A stretch of DNA of 64,000 bases, from contig CAIVQH010000060.1 of assembly GCA_903907995.1 (NCBI GenBank), positions 248,001 through 312,000 of the forward strand. The letters run 5' to 3'. Positions within the stretch are counted from its first letter, which is position 1. The number at the start of each line of letters is the position of its first letter. This document shows positions 44,546-53,312 of the stretch, one piece after another. Below the pieces are notes generated by a model. The model saw only the letters and a list, made by a program, of their open reading frames with translations. It was not told the DNA's origin and ran no database searches. The position numbers and the translations under genes are program-made. The DNA is from an uncultured Verrucomicrobiota bacterium (GTDB taxonomy: Bacteria > Verrucomicrobiota > Verrucomicrobiia > Limisphaerales > UBA9464).

Positions 44546-44749
44546 AATGTGGCACGGCCACCGAGGTGACAATGATTTTCTGCCGGCCTTTCCCCCGTCG
44601 CACGGCCTGCGGCCAGCCATCCGGGCCACCGGCCGGCGGGAGGTCACACCGCCGTGACGCCGGGGTGACGGCCCGGCGGGCCACCGCCCCCCAAACGGGC
44701 AATGGCCATATCGGTAGCTCTCCTTAAATTGCCCAAAGCTAACCGGATT
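44546..44749. promoter_or_regulatory. Divergent control region with 11-bp-phased GTCAC/GTGAC sites
   Basis: This spacer separates the LuxR-type regulator (minus) from the pseudopilin operon (plus). GGTCAC at 44642, CGTGAC at 44653 and GGTGAC at 44664 start exactly 11 bp apart, and another GGTGAC is at 44565. The phasing suggests a set of protein-binding sites. The last 50 bp before the pilin ATG are AT-richer (CTCTCCTTAAATTGCCCAAAG) and may hold its promoter. Confidence 0.4.
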
Positions 44750-45577
44750 ATGCACTGTGATTTTCGCCAGGTCGGTGGTCCTGCTTCGGTTTCGCCAGGA
44801 CGTTCTCGAAACGCGTTCACCCTGATTGAGCTGCTGGTGGTCATCGCCATCATCGCCGTGCTGGCGTCGATGTTGCTGCCCGCCCTGAGCAAGGCCAAGG
44901 GGCAGGCCCAGGCGAGCTTCTGCCTGAACCACACCCGTCAGCTCGTCATCGCCACCCACCTGTACAGCGGCGACAGCGGCGACTGGTTCCCACCCATCCA
45001 GGCACAGATCACCGGTGGCGAATCCAGCTGGCGCGCCTATCTGTATCGCTACGTCGGCCAGAACGCACACGTATATGACTGCCCTAACGAGAAGGTTGAA
45101 GTCTATTCCAGTGCGCGCCGCGCCGGACAGAAGACCGGTGCGGGCAAGCCGGAACTGTTGGGCCAGTTCAAGGATGGTGAGATCGACATTCCGAGCGGCA
45201 TCGGAGCTGTGAACGTCCACTGGACGTCCAGCACTGCGACTCCGCCCTTTGGGCGGCCCAAGGGCTATGAGGACAACGTCTGCCGCTGGAGCAAGGTGGA
45301 ACGCGCCTCGCAGCTGATCCTCTTCGGCGACGGCAACAGTGACATCAATGGCGTCTGGCCCCGTGACCGCTGGTGGATCTGGAAGGAAGTTGGTGATCCC
45401 GCCACGGCAGGCTTCAACCGGCTGGCCCAGGGCGACAAGGGCTCGGTGCGGCACAACCACAAGGCGAATTACTCCTTCGCCGATGGCAGCGCGCAACTGC
45501 TGGATGGCGGGCGGATTCCCTGCAACACCACCGAGTGCTGGTGGTCGGCCAAGGCGGATACCCACAGACCCGGATGA
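44750..45577 (+). CDS. Type II secretion/type IV pilus-like pseudopilin, H-X9-DG type
   Basis: 275 residues from MHCDFRQVGG; an earlier in-frame ATG at 44702 would add 16 residues. The prepilin leader is cut before Phe23 in NAFTLIELLVVIAIIAVLASMLLPALSKAK, with the Glu at +5. The globular part reads SFCLNHTRQLVIATHLYSGDSGDWFPP, and the C-terminus has RHNHKANYSFADGSAQL, which matches the H-X9-DG motif of PVC pseudopilins. Such proteins are very numerous in PVC genomes, but no function has been firmly shown. It overlaps the next gene by 4 bp. Confidence 0.9.
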   Translation: MHCDFRQVGGPASVSPGRSRNAFTLIELLVVIAIIAVLASMLLPALSKAKGQAQASFCLNHTRQLVIATHLYSGDSGDWFPPIQAQITGGESSWRAYLYRYVGQNAHVYDCPNEKVEVYSSARRAGQKTGAGKPELLGQFKDGEIDIPSGIGAVNVHWTSSTATPPFGRPKGYEDNVCRWSKVERASQLILFGDGNSDINGVWPRDRWWIWKEVGDPATAGFNRLAQGDKGSVRHNHKANYSFADGSAQLLDGGRIPCNTTECWWSAKADTHRPG

Positions 45578-46074
45578 TGAACGCCAAGGCGTCCAATCTC
45601 ATCAAGGCCGCCGTGGCCGGCGGCCTGTTCGGTTTCGCCGCCCTGCAGGCATGGCGGTTTCTGCACCAGAGCAATGGCATCTCGGAAAATGCCTTCTACT
45701 ACGACCTGAGCGAGCAGAAACTCTTCGTGGCCGAACGTGGGCTGGTCCCGCCGATCCGGGGCATCAATGACGCCACGGAGGACGGCGTGCGGGCCGTGGT
45801 CATCTCGCGCAGCGGCAAGACTGAGGACCAGGCGGCCCGTGAGATCGCCTATCTGGAAATGTACTCGCCCGAACTGAAGCGGCAGATGCAGGAGGCCAAG
45901 GCCACCGGGTCTTCTCCGGCCATGGGACGGACGGCGGCCCAGGCGCATCGCCTCGTCAAGCGCGTCAAGGATGCCGAATGGGTGTCCCTGGCGACTCCGG
46001 AAGGCGAACGCATCGTCGCCGAATGGACCGCTCCAGCCCCCGACGGTGCCACTCCGGTGGTCTGTTCTCCCTGA
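45574..46074 (+). CDS. Small membrane-anchored partner of the pseudopilin (unknown function)
   Basis: 166 residues from MMNAKASNLIKAAVAGGLFGFAALQAWRF, a single N-terminal helix without a prepilin leader. The rest is a soluble, charged domain with FYYDLSEQKLFVAERGLVPPIRGINDATEDGVRAVVISRSG and CTERM-less end TPVVCSP. I do not recognise the family from a database, but similar short proteins with FFYDLSEKKLF next to H-X9-DG pseudopilins are expected in PVC bacteria. The 4-bp overlap with the pilin gene shows coupling, and a secreted-repeat gene starts 44 bp downstream. Confidence 0.8.
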   Translation: MMNAKASNLIKAAVAGGLFGFAALQAWRFLHQSNGISENAFYYDLSEQKLFVAERGLVPPIRGINDATEDGVRAVVISRSGKTEDQAAREIAYLEMYSPELKRQMQEAKATGSSPAMGRTAAQAHRLVKRVKDAEWVSLATPEGERIVAEWTAPAPDGATPVVCSP

Positions 46075-46118
46075 CCTCAATCTCCGACTCACTCCTCATT
46101 GCGAAGTAACTGACTCCC

Positions 46119-47942
46119 ATGAACACACGTCTGATACAGAAACTGGCCCGGTCGCTTGCGGTGCTGGTGGCGGGCTTCACGCTCTCCGCCAGCGCCGATC
46201 CGGCCGTGGTCACCGACCACAACGCCTATCATCCGTTCGAGCCGATCACGGTCTTCTTCTCCGGCGGTCCGGGCAACAAGCTGGATTGGCTGGGCACCTA
46301 CCCTGATGGCGTGACCCCCGGCTCCGTCGGATCGACGGTCTGGCGCTACGTGGACAACACACAAAACGGCGCGACTGCCTTTACCGACGGCAGCGTGGTT
46401 TATCCTGGCGGCCTGGACGTCGGGAACTGGACCACTTTCTTCCTCCTCAATGACGGTTACGACATTCTCGCCCAGACCAATTTTACCGTCGTCGATGCCA
46501 CGGCTCCCCTCGCCCGCAGCAACAAGCGCATCTATCTGCCCGGGGAAGCGATCACGATCACGTTTACCAACGGCCCCGGCAACAAGCTGGACTGGATCGG
46601 CCTCTACAAGGCTGGCGAGACGTCCGGCGGCCCTGCCTCCACGGACTACCTTTATGTGGATGGCACCAAGAGCGGCAGCACCGCATTGACGAATGGCAGC
46701 GTGACGTTCTCCAAGGGCCTGGCCGCCACGGGCGGATATGTGGCCTTCTTCCTGGAAAACGACGGCTACAACGTGCTCGCCAGTGAGGCGTTCACGATCA
46801 AGGCCGCCGACGGCACACCGCCAAAGGTCACCGCCGTGAAACCGGTCGATCTGGAAACCAACGCCCTGCCCGCCCAGGGGTATTCCGCCACCTTGCAGCA
46901 AGGCAGCGCACCCATTGCGCCCGAAAGCGTGGTGCTGAAGTTTGACGGTGCGGCGATCACTCCCCAGACCACGGTTCAGGGGGACAAGGTTCTGGTCAGC
47001 TATTCGACCGATACGGTCCTGCCGGTCGCCTCCAGTCACCACTATACGCTCACCTTTGCCGACACTTCCGGCATCAAGGTCACCAACGAGGTTCAGTTCA
47101 TAGTGGGGCCGTATCAGGACATCCGTCTGCCGGCACCGCTCTACTTCGAGAACTTTGACGGAGTGGCCGAAGGGCAGCTCCCCACCGGCTGGACTCAGAA
47201 GGGCTATTCCTCGCCCATCAATCCCGACGTGGACTTCACCGATCTGGGCTCCGCCGCATACCAGACCTGGACCGCGGTCAATGCGGACCGGTTTACCAAC
47301 GCCTTCACAACCTACGGCGACCCCACCAGCACCACCACCGACTATCAGGGCGTGCTCTCGGTGAACCCGCGCAATGTCGTGAATGGAAAGGTGTTCAACG
47401 AGCCGCTCGCGAAGGGCCGCTTCCTTTTTGGCAATTCCGGCTATCAGAACTCGGCCGCCTCGCAGGTGCTTTACATGTTTTCACCCGATTACGATCTCAC
47501 GGGCAAATCGAACGTGGTCGTCAGCTTCAAGAGCCTCTGGGAACAGAATCAGGACAGCATTGCCGCCCTCAAATACTCGGTGGATCAGGGAACCACCTGG
47601 CTGCCCGTGTTTTACCTGCTCGACGGGCCTGACATCGTCCGTGATGACGCCGGCAACGTGGACGCGGTCACGACCTTCACCAACGTGACCATCGGCGGAT
47701 TCCAGGGCATCGCGGTTTACACGGACGACAGCGGAAACGATGTCGGCGGCTATTACGGGGCCTTCATTGGTGCCGCCGTCACCGCCGATCTGGCCCCGTT
47801 CATCCAGGCCCGCATCGACGACGATCCGGTCGGCTCGAAGCGGATCGAGCTCTACCCCCTGCCCCAGGCGGCCAACCAGGGCAAAGTCAGCTTCCGCTTC
47901 GCGACCGCCGGTTCCGACAGCTGGTACTGGGGGGGTGGATGA
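46119..47942 (+). CDS. Secreted protein with two GNKLDW repeats, frameshifted near its C-terminus
   Basis: 607 residues as read; the signal peptide ends near ASA in LVAGFTLSASADP. Two tandem repeats of about 100 residues (~28-125 and ~130-233) share PGNKLDWxGxY, YVDxT, TxGSV and FFLxNDGYxxLA. An Ig-like domain (~235-330) and a jelly-roll domain with PLYFENFDGVAEGQLPTGW (~340-607) follow. The frame ends in SWYWGGG-stop at a run of seven G (47929-47935). With six G the frame goes on as YWGVDDFGVYSL to 48165, the normal end for this type of protein, so an indel is likely. It lies 44 bp after the pseudopilin partner gene. Confidence 0.8.
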   Translation: MNTRLIQKLARSLAVLVAGFTLSASADPAVVTDHNAYHPFEPITVFFSGGPGNKLDWLGTYPDGVTPGSVGSTVWRYVDNTQNGATAFTDGSVVYPGGLDVGNWTTFFLLNDGYDILAQTNFTVVDATAPLARSNKRIYLPGEAITITFTNGPGNKLDWIGLYKAGETSGGPASTDYLYVDGTKSGSTALTNGSVTFSKGLAATGGYVAFFLENDGYNVLASEAFTIKAADGTPPKVTAVKPVDLETNALPAQGYSATLQQGSAPIAPESVVLKFDGAAITPQTTVQGDKVLVSYSTDTVLPVASSHHYTLTFADTSGIKVTNEVQFIVGPYQDIRLPAPLYFENFDGVAEGQLPTGWTQKGYSSPINPDVDFTDLGSAAYQTWTAVNADRFTNAFTTYGDPTSTTTDYQGVLSVNPRNVVNGKVFNEPLAKGRFLFGNSGYQNSAASQVLYMFSPDYDLTGKSNVVVSFKSLWEQNQDSIAALKYSVDQGTTWLPVFYLLDGPDIVRDDAGNVDAVTTFTNVTIGGFQGIAVYTDDSGNDVGGYYGAFIGAAVTADLAPFIQARIDDDPVGSKRIELYPLPQAANQGKVSFRFATAGSDSWYWGGG

Positions 47943-48165
47943 TTTCGGCGTTTATTCCCTGTCCCCCGCCGAAGCGCCGACCGTTTCCCTCCGGCGTGTC
48001 GCGGACCAGATCACCGTCAGCTTCACCGGCGGTGCCACGGCGGTGCTTGAATTCACGGACTCGCTGAGCGCTCCGAACTGGCAGCCCGTCGCGGGCGTGG
48101 TGGCGAACAGCATCACGCTGACCGCTTCCAACGCCCAGCAGTACTTCCTCGTGGTGCAGCCCTAA
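47936..48165 (+). pseudogene. Detached C-terminal end of the preceding secreted protein
   Basis: In the next frame after the G-run, about 75 codons continue with VDDFGVYSLSPAEAPTVSLR and end in VLEFTDSLSAPNWQPVAG...QYFLVVQP. This matches the shared C-terminal module of the proteins at 22037 and 37602. There is no start of its own; it is most simply the true end of the gene at 46119 separated by one extra G. Confidence 0.75.
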
Positions 48166-48196
48166 TTGATGTTGACGGCCCAGCACTCTCAATCCG

Positions 48197-48228
48197 CCCC
48201 GGCCGGGAGCAATTCCGGCCGGGGTTTT
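48197..48228 (+). terminator. Rho-independent terminator
   Basis: The stem CCCCGGCCGG / CCGGCCGGGG with an 8-base loop is followed by TTTT. It lies 31 bp past the restored stop at 48165 but about 255 bp past the stop at 47942, which also supports the longer reading of the gene. Confidence 0.88.
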
Positions 48229-48302
48229 CATGATTTTGGTCCCGGGCTTCACTCGATTCGGGTCTGGCCAGTTCAAACTCGTTTCCGTCTCCTTTTCCCG
48301 CA

Positions 48303-50783
48303 GTGAACAACTCCCTACCAGCCTCCACCCGGGTCGTCATCATTGGCGGCGGCATCGTCGGTTGCAGCCTCGCGTATCACCTGACCAAGCTCGGCTGGCG
48401 GGATGTCGTCGTCCTGGAACAGAACCTCCTCGCCGGCGGCACCACTTGGCACGCCGCAGGTCTGGTTGGCCGCCTGCGTACCTCGACCAGCCTCACGGCA
48501 ATCAACAAATACAGCGTCGAGCTTTACCAGAACCTCGAGCGCGAAACCGGCCACAGCGTTGGTTGGAAGGAAGTCGGCAGCCTCATTCTCGGACGCTCTG
48601 AGGCACGCATGACCCAGCTCAAGCGCACGCTGGCGATGGCCGAGTGGTTCAATGTGGAATCTCGCCTCATCAGTCCCGACGAGGCCAAGGCAAAATGGCC
48701 GCCCTTGCGAGTGGACGACATCTTGGGAGCGGCCTGGCTGCCGCACGACGGCAAGGTCATCCCAAAGGAAACGGCCTACGCGCTCGCGAAGGGTGCCCAA
48801 AGTCGCGGCGCAACCTTCGTCGAAGGCGTGCGCGTGCTGGACATCGAACATCGCGACTGTCGTGCCACCGGAGTGAAGACCGATCAAGGCAGCATCACCG
48901 CCGAGCTGGTCGTGCTGACCGGCGGCATGTGGGCGCGCGAACTCGGCCTGCGCTGCGGCGTCAACCTGCCGCTCTATCCCGTTGAACATCACTATGTGGT
49001 GAGCAATCCCATTCCTGGCGCTTTCGACGAGCTGCCGGTGGGACGCGATCCCGACCTGTGCCTCTACTTCCGGGGTGAGGGCGACGCGGTGATGCTGGGT
49101 GCCTTCCAGGCCGAATCGAAGCCCTGGATGGTGGAGCATGTGCCGGACAAGTTCTCCTTCCAGCTGTTGGAGCCGGACTGGGAGAAGTTCGCCGAGCCGT
49201 TGCGCCACGGGAAGCACCGCATTCCCGCGTTGGAGACGAGCGGCTTCCAGAAGTTCGTAAACGGGCCGGAGAGTTTCACGCCGGACAACAACTTCCTGAT
49301 GGGCGAGACCCCGGAGCTGAAAGGGCTTTTTGTCTCGTGTGGTTTCAATTCCGTGGGCATCGCGAGCGCGGGCGGCGCTGGAAAGTATCTGGCGGAATGG
49401 ATCATCGATGGCCAGCCCAGTCTCGACCTGTGGAGCGTGGATGTCCGGCGCTTCGGCAAGTGGGCCAACGACGGTGAATTCCTCCGCAAGAGGGTGGTCG
49501 AGGTGCTTGGCCTGCATTACCAGATGGCGTGGCCCAACCGGGAGCCCGAGACGGGGCGCGACGTGCGTCTTTCGCCCCTGCACGCCCGGCTAGCGGCGGC
49601 CGGAGCCTGCTTTGGCCAAAAAGCGGGTTGGGAACGGCCGAACTGGTTCACCCGCCCTGAGGCCAGGTATGCCCACGAACCCAGGATGGATTACAGTTTT
49701 GGCCGACAGAACTGCTTCCCGAACCACGCCGCCGAACATCGTGCCGCCCGCGAAGCCGTGGCGCTGTTCGATCAGACCGCCTTCGCGAAGCTTCAGCTGA
49801 CCGGGCCCGGTGCGCTGCCGATGCTGCAGCGGCTTTGCGCGAACCAGATGGATGTGGTCCCAGGACGCGTGGTGTACTCCGCCATGCTGAATGAGCGCGG
49901 CACCTTCGAGAGTGACCTGACTGTCATCCGGCAGGCAGCGGATAGGTTTTTGCTAATCACCGGCAGCGCCCAGCAAGTGCGGGACAGCGATTGGCTGACC
50001 AGACACCGGTTCAAGACTGAGAACGCCAAACTCACCGCGATCACGGACCATTACGCGGTGATCGGGGTCATGGGACCGCGTTCCCGCGAGCTGCTGGCGC
50101 GCGTGACAACAGATCAGGCCAGCGGCCGATCGGCAGACTTCAGTAATGAAGCGTTTCCTTTCGCATCCTCACAATTTCTTCAGATCAGCGGCCACGACGT
50201 GCTGGCCGTACGCCTTACCTACGTCGGTGAACTGGGTTGGGAACTCTACATCACCAAGCCCGCTGCCTCCGCCGTCTATGATGAGCTGTGGCGGGCTGGA
50301 GCCGATCTGGGTGTCACCAACGCCGGGCACTACGCCATCAACTCCCTGCGCTTGGAGAAGGGCTACCGTGCCTTTGGCACGGAGCTGTCGCCAGATGAAT
50401 CGCCGATCGAGGCCGGGCTTGGCTTTGTGGTCGCGTGGGACAAACCCGGTGGCTTTATGGGGCGCGAGGCCCTGCTCCGCCAGCGGGCCGCTGGAGTGAA
50501 GAAGCGCCTTGGACTCTTCACCCTCGATAATCCCGAACCGGTGCTCTGGGGCAGCGAGCCGATCCTGCGTGACGGCGTGATGGTCGGTTACACCACCAGC
50601 GGCAGCTATGGCCACACGGTGAGCCGGGGCATCGGCATGGGCTACGTGCGCCACCGGGAGCCGATCACTAACGAGTTCCTCGTGGCCGGGCGCTACGAAA
50701 TTCTCGTCAACGGCGTCCGCGAACCGGCGACCCTCCATCTGAAGTGCCCGGTGGACCCGGAACGCCGCAAAGTGATGGCGTAA
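48303..50783 (+). CDS. Dimethylglycine/sarcosine dehydrogenase-like flavoprotein with folate-binding GcvT domain
   Basis: 826 residues from a GTG. DAO domain: VVIIGGGIVGCSLAYHLTKLG, then GGTTWHAAGLVG with His50, the position that binds FAD covalently in rat dimethylglycine dehydrogenase. FCG-type end VSCGFNSVGIASAGGAGKYLAEW closes the FAD domain. A central FAO_M linker (~370-425) and a GcvT/folate domain (~430-710: YSFGRQNCFPNHAAEHRAAREAVALFDQTAFAKLQLTGPGA) and GcvT C-terminal barrel follow. It oxidatively removes N-methyl groups and passes them to tetrahydrofolate. A link with the Rieske oxygenase at 41.9 kb is likely in function but not in transcription. Confidence 0.92.
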   Translation: MNNSLPASTRVVIIGGGIVGCSLAYHLTKLGWRDVVVLEQNLLAGGTTWHAAGLVGRLRTSTSLTAINKYSVELYQNLERETGHSVGWKEVGSLILGRSEARMTQLKRTLAMAEWFNVESRLISPDEAKAKWPPLRVDDILGAAWLPHDGKVIPKETAYALAKGAQSRGATFVEGVRVLDIEHRDCRATGVKTDQGSITAELVVLTGGMWARELGLRCGVNLPLYPVEHHYVVSNPIPGAFDELPVGRDPDLCLYFRGEGDAVMLGAFQAESKPWMVEHVPDKFSFQLLEPDWEKFAEPLRHGKHRIPALETSGFQKFVNGPESFTPDNNFLMGETPELKGLFVSCGFNSVGIASAGGAGKYLAEWIIDGQPSLDLWSVDVRRFGKWANDGEFLRKRVVEVLGLHYQMAWPNREPETGRDVRLSPLHARLAAAGACFGQKAGWERPNWFTRPEARYAHEPRMDYSFGRQNCFPNHAAEHRAAREAVALFDQTAFAKLQLTGPGALPMLQRLCANQMDVVPGRVVYSAMLNERGTFESDLTVIRQAADRFLLITGSAQQVRDSDWLTRHRFKTENAKLTAITDHYAVIGVMGPRSRELLARVTTDQASGRSADFSNEAFPFASSQFLQISGHDVLAVRLTYVGELGWELYITKPAASAVYDELWRAGADLGVTNAGHYAINSLRLEKGYRAFGTELSPDESPIEAGLGFVVAWDKPGGFMGREALLRQRAAGVKKRLGLFTLDNPEPVLWGSEPILRDGVMVGYTTSGSYGHTVSRGIGMGYVRHREPITNEFLVAGRYEILVNGVREPATLHLKCPVDPERRKVMA

Positions 50784-50867
50784 TCCCGACGTCAACACAA
50801 TGACCTTGGCCTGAGGGCCGGTATCACGCTTGCCTTGCCGTGCTCCCGCGACTACGACGGGTGGACC

Positions 50868-51623
50868 ATGTTTCCCCGGTTCCTCTTTCCACAAATCACA
50901 GGGCTGATTCCCGTGCTGGTTTCAGTGGCTTTGCCTGCCCTCGCCCAGTCCGTGAACCAGCCTCCCGGCGCGGCAATCCCCACCGGTTATCAGCTGGTTT
51001 ACGAACAGCATTTTGACTCCGCCGACGCCCTGAAGGGCTTCGCCATGACCGACCCGGCCGCCTGGAAATTTGCCACGGACGGCGGGACTTTTGCGCTCGA
51101 ACTGTTCGGGGAGAGCAAGTACGTGCCGGCGTTTCGCTCACCCTTCAACATCGCGCTCATTGCCGACCGTGTTTTCGGCGACTTCGTGCTGGAGGCGGAT
51201 CTGCTCCAAACTGGCAAGGAATACGGTCACCGCGACATGTGCCTGTTCTTCGGGGTGCAGGATCCTTCCCACTTCTACTACACCCACCTTGCCACCCAGG
51301 GTGACGACCACGCTCACAACGTATTCCTCGTGAATGGCGCACCGCGCGTGAAATTTGCGAAACAGACGACCTCCGGCGTGAACTGGGGCTCCGAGGCATG
51401 GCACCATATCCGCCTTGAACGGAAAGTGGGCGACGGTTCGGTCCGGGTGTTCTTCGACGACATGAAGACCCCCATCATGCTCGCGGAGGACAAGACATTC
51501 GGGGCCGGTTATGTCGGCTTCGGTTCGTTCGACGACACGGGCAAGGTGGACAACATCCGTATCTGGTCGCCGACGGCTCCCGAAACCAAGCCAACGACCT
51601 TTTACAAACGCCCCTCGCCGTAA
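50868..51623 (+). CDS. Secreted DUF1080-like jelly-roll protein
   Basis: 251 residues from MFPRFLFPQITGLIPVLVSVALPALAQS (signal peptide). YEQHFDSADALKGFAMTDPAAWKF, FGDFVLEADLLQTGKEYGHRDMCLFFGV and YVGFGSFDDTGKVDNIRIW give the concanavalin-type sandwich typical of DUF1080/LamG-like sugar-active domains. It may bind or hydrolyse glycans outside the cell. It stands 84 bp after the dehydrogenase gene and 77 bp before the PQQ protein gene. Confidence 0.82.
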   Translation: MFPRFLFPQITGLIPVLVSVALPALAQSVNQPPGAAIPTGYQLVYEQHFDSADALKGFAMTDPAAWKFATDGGTFALELFGESKYVPAFRSPFNIALIADRVFGDFVLEADLLQTGKEYGHRDMCLFFGVQDPSHFYYTHLATQGDDHAHNVFLVNGAPRVKFAKQTTSGVNWGSEAWHHIRLERKVGDGSVRVFFDDMKTPIMLAEDKTFGAGYVGFGSFDDTGKVDNIRIWSPTAPETKPTTFYKRPSP

Positions 51624-51700
51624 TTTTTTCGCTCAAAGATGAGCAATCAGGCCGTTGTTTGGTCACAGAACCGGCCGCCCATCACAACCGTTCCGCTCCG

Positions 51701-52942
51701 ATGAAATACCATCTCCCCCTCCTCGCCGTGCTGCTTGCCTTCGGTGTCACCGCTTCCGCTGCCGACTGGCCGCAGTGGCGCGGTCCCACCCGGGATGACC
51801 ATTCACCCGACACCGGACTGCTGAAGGAGTGGCCGGCGACCGGTCCGAAGCTGCTCTGGCTCAATAAAACCGCCGGGCTAGGTTACGCGGGCTATTCCAT
51901 TGTTGGAAACCAGCTCTTCACGATGGGCCTGCGCGATGAACAGGAACTCCTGATCGCACTGGATGCCACGACCGGCAAGGAGCTGTGGGCCACGCCCGTC
52001 GGGGCCAAATATCCCAACGGTTGGGGCGACGGCCCGCGCATGACCCCGACGGTAGATGGGAATAGGGTCTATGCCGTGGGCGGACAGGGCAACCTCATCT
52101 GTGCGCAGACGAGCGATGGCAAGATCCTCTGGCAAAAGTCCCAAACCACCGATCTTGGGGGCAAATTGCAGGGCTGGGGCTACACCGTTTCACCGCTGGT
52201 TGTGGGGGATAAGCTCATCTGCTCGCCCGGCGGTCCGCAGGGCACCATGGCCGCGCTGAACAAGCTCACTGGCAAGGTGGCCTGGCGCAGTGCCGAGTTG
52301 ACCGATGACACGCAGTATTCCTCCCCAATCCTAGTGGAGCACGCGGGCAAGAAGCAGGTCGTACAACTGGTCACGCAACGCGTGTTCGCCGTCGATCCGG
52401 ACACCGGCAAGGTGCTGTGGAAGTCGGACTTTCCGGGACGCACCGCCGTGATTCCCACTGCGATTTCCCAGGGAGACTACGTCTATGTGACCGCCGGCTA
52501 CGGTGCCGGGTGCAAGCTGGTCAAGATCGCGGCGGATGGAAACTCCGTGGAGACCGTGTACGAGAACAACAAGGTGATGAAGAACCATCATGGCGGCGTG
52601 GTGCTCGTAGACGGCAAGGTTTACGGCCATTCCGACGGCCCCGGTTGGGTCTGCCAAGATTTCCTGACCGGCACTGAAGTCTGGTCCAGCAAGGCCCTGG
52701 GCAAGGGCGCGGTCCACTACGCGGACGGCATGCTTTACTGCCTTGATGAACGCAGCGGCGAAGTCGCCCTCGTCGAAGCTTTGCCCAAGGGTTGGAGCGA
52801 AAAGGGCCGCTTCAAGCTTGACCCGCTCTCCACCCAGCGGAATCCCCAAGGTGGCATCTGGCCGCATCCGGTGGTGGTGAATGGCCGGCTCTACCTGCGC
52901 GACCAGGAACTGCTCTTCTGCTTCGACGTGAAGGGCAAGTGA
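51701..52942 (+). CDS. Secreted PQQ-type beta-propeller protein
   Basis: 413 residues; the signal peptide is MKYHLPLLAVLLAFGVTASAAD, followed by WPQWRGPTRDDHSPDTGLLKEWP, the opening that is common in planctomycete/verrucomicrobial PQQ propellers. Blades include TTGKELWATPVG, SDGKILWQKSQ, LTGKVAWRSAE, DTGKVLWKSDF and LTGTEVWSSKAL. No heme or PQQ-ligand motif is clear. It is a probable paralogue of the protein at 13082. The mature domain is periplasmic. Confidence 0.87.
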   Translation: MKYHLPLLAVLLAFGVTASAADWPQWRGPTRDDHSPDTGLLKEWPATGPKLLWLNKTAGLGYAGYSIVGNQLFTMGLRDEQELLIALDATTGKELWATPVGAKYPNGWGDGPRMTPTVDGNRVYAVGGQGNLICAQTSDGKILWQKSQTTDLGGKLQGWGYTVSPLVVGDKLICSPGGPQGTMAALNKLTGKVAWRSAELTDDTQYSSPILVEHAGKKQVVQLVTQRVFAVDPDTGKVLWKSDFPGRTAVIPTAISQGDYVYVTAGYGAGCKLVKIAADGNSVETVYENNKVMKNHHGGVVLVDGKVYGHSDGPGWVCQDFLTGTEVWSSKALGKGAVHYADGMLYCLDERSGEVALVEALPKGWSEKGRFKLDPLSTQRNPQGGIWPHPVVVNGRLYLRDQELLFCFDVKGK

Positions 52943-53029
52943 GGCAATGGTGCAAACTGCACGTAGGTGTTTCCGCAAAATTGGACTGCCAAGCTCACCA
53001 CAATTATCTGTGTGGAGGAAGCCTGACTT

Positions 53030-53296
53030 ATGCGCGACAAAATCAAAATGCGTGACGGTGACACCATGCTGATCATGGCCAAAGACGGTGCCATCATTCA
53101 CTTCACGCCGAACATGAGCTGGCCCCACGTCGAGTTTGTCCGACGCATGACCGGGGAGCTGCCGGATGGCGCGTGGGTTGGAACAGTATCGAAGTTCGAA
53201 GGCAAGGTTGCCGCCATCAGCAGCAAGTATTTCTTCGGCTATCAGCTTCCCGGGCCAGATTGGGTGCAGTGCGCCGTCAAGAATGCCTTCGAGTGA
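53030..53296 (+). CDS. Small hypothetical protein
   Basis: 88 residues beginning MRDKIKMRDGDTMLIMAKDG. GGAGG at 53014-53018 is 11 bp before the ATG, a good ribosome-binding site, and a Met at residue 7 is another option. It contains HFTPNMSWPHVEFVRRMTGELPDGAWVGTVSKFEGKVAAIS with no recognisable domain. It has no signal peptide or membrane segment. The strong ribosome site and codon pattern support a real gene, but no function can be assigned. Confidence 0.7.
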   Translation: MRDKIKMRDGDTMLIMAKDGAIIHFTPNMSWPHVEFVRRMTGELPDGAWVGTVSKFEGKVAAISSKYFFGYQLPGPDWVQCAVKNAFE

Positions 53297-53312
53297 GGCA
53301 CGCGAGTCGGGT

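Noticed and set aside
44550-45565. Upstream part of the long minus frame that includes the LuxR-type regulator
   Set aside because: It is antisense to the pseudopilin gene and lacks family sequence; only the part from about 44500 down matches the regulator family.
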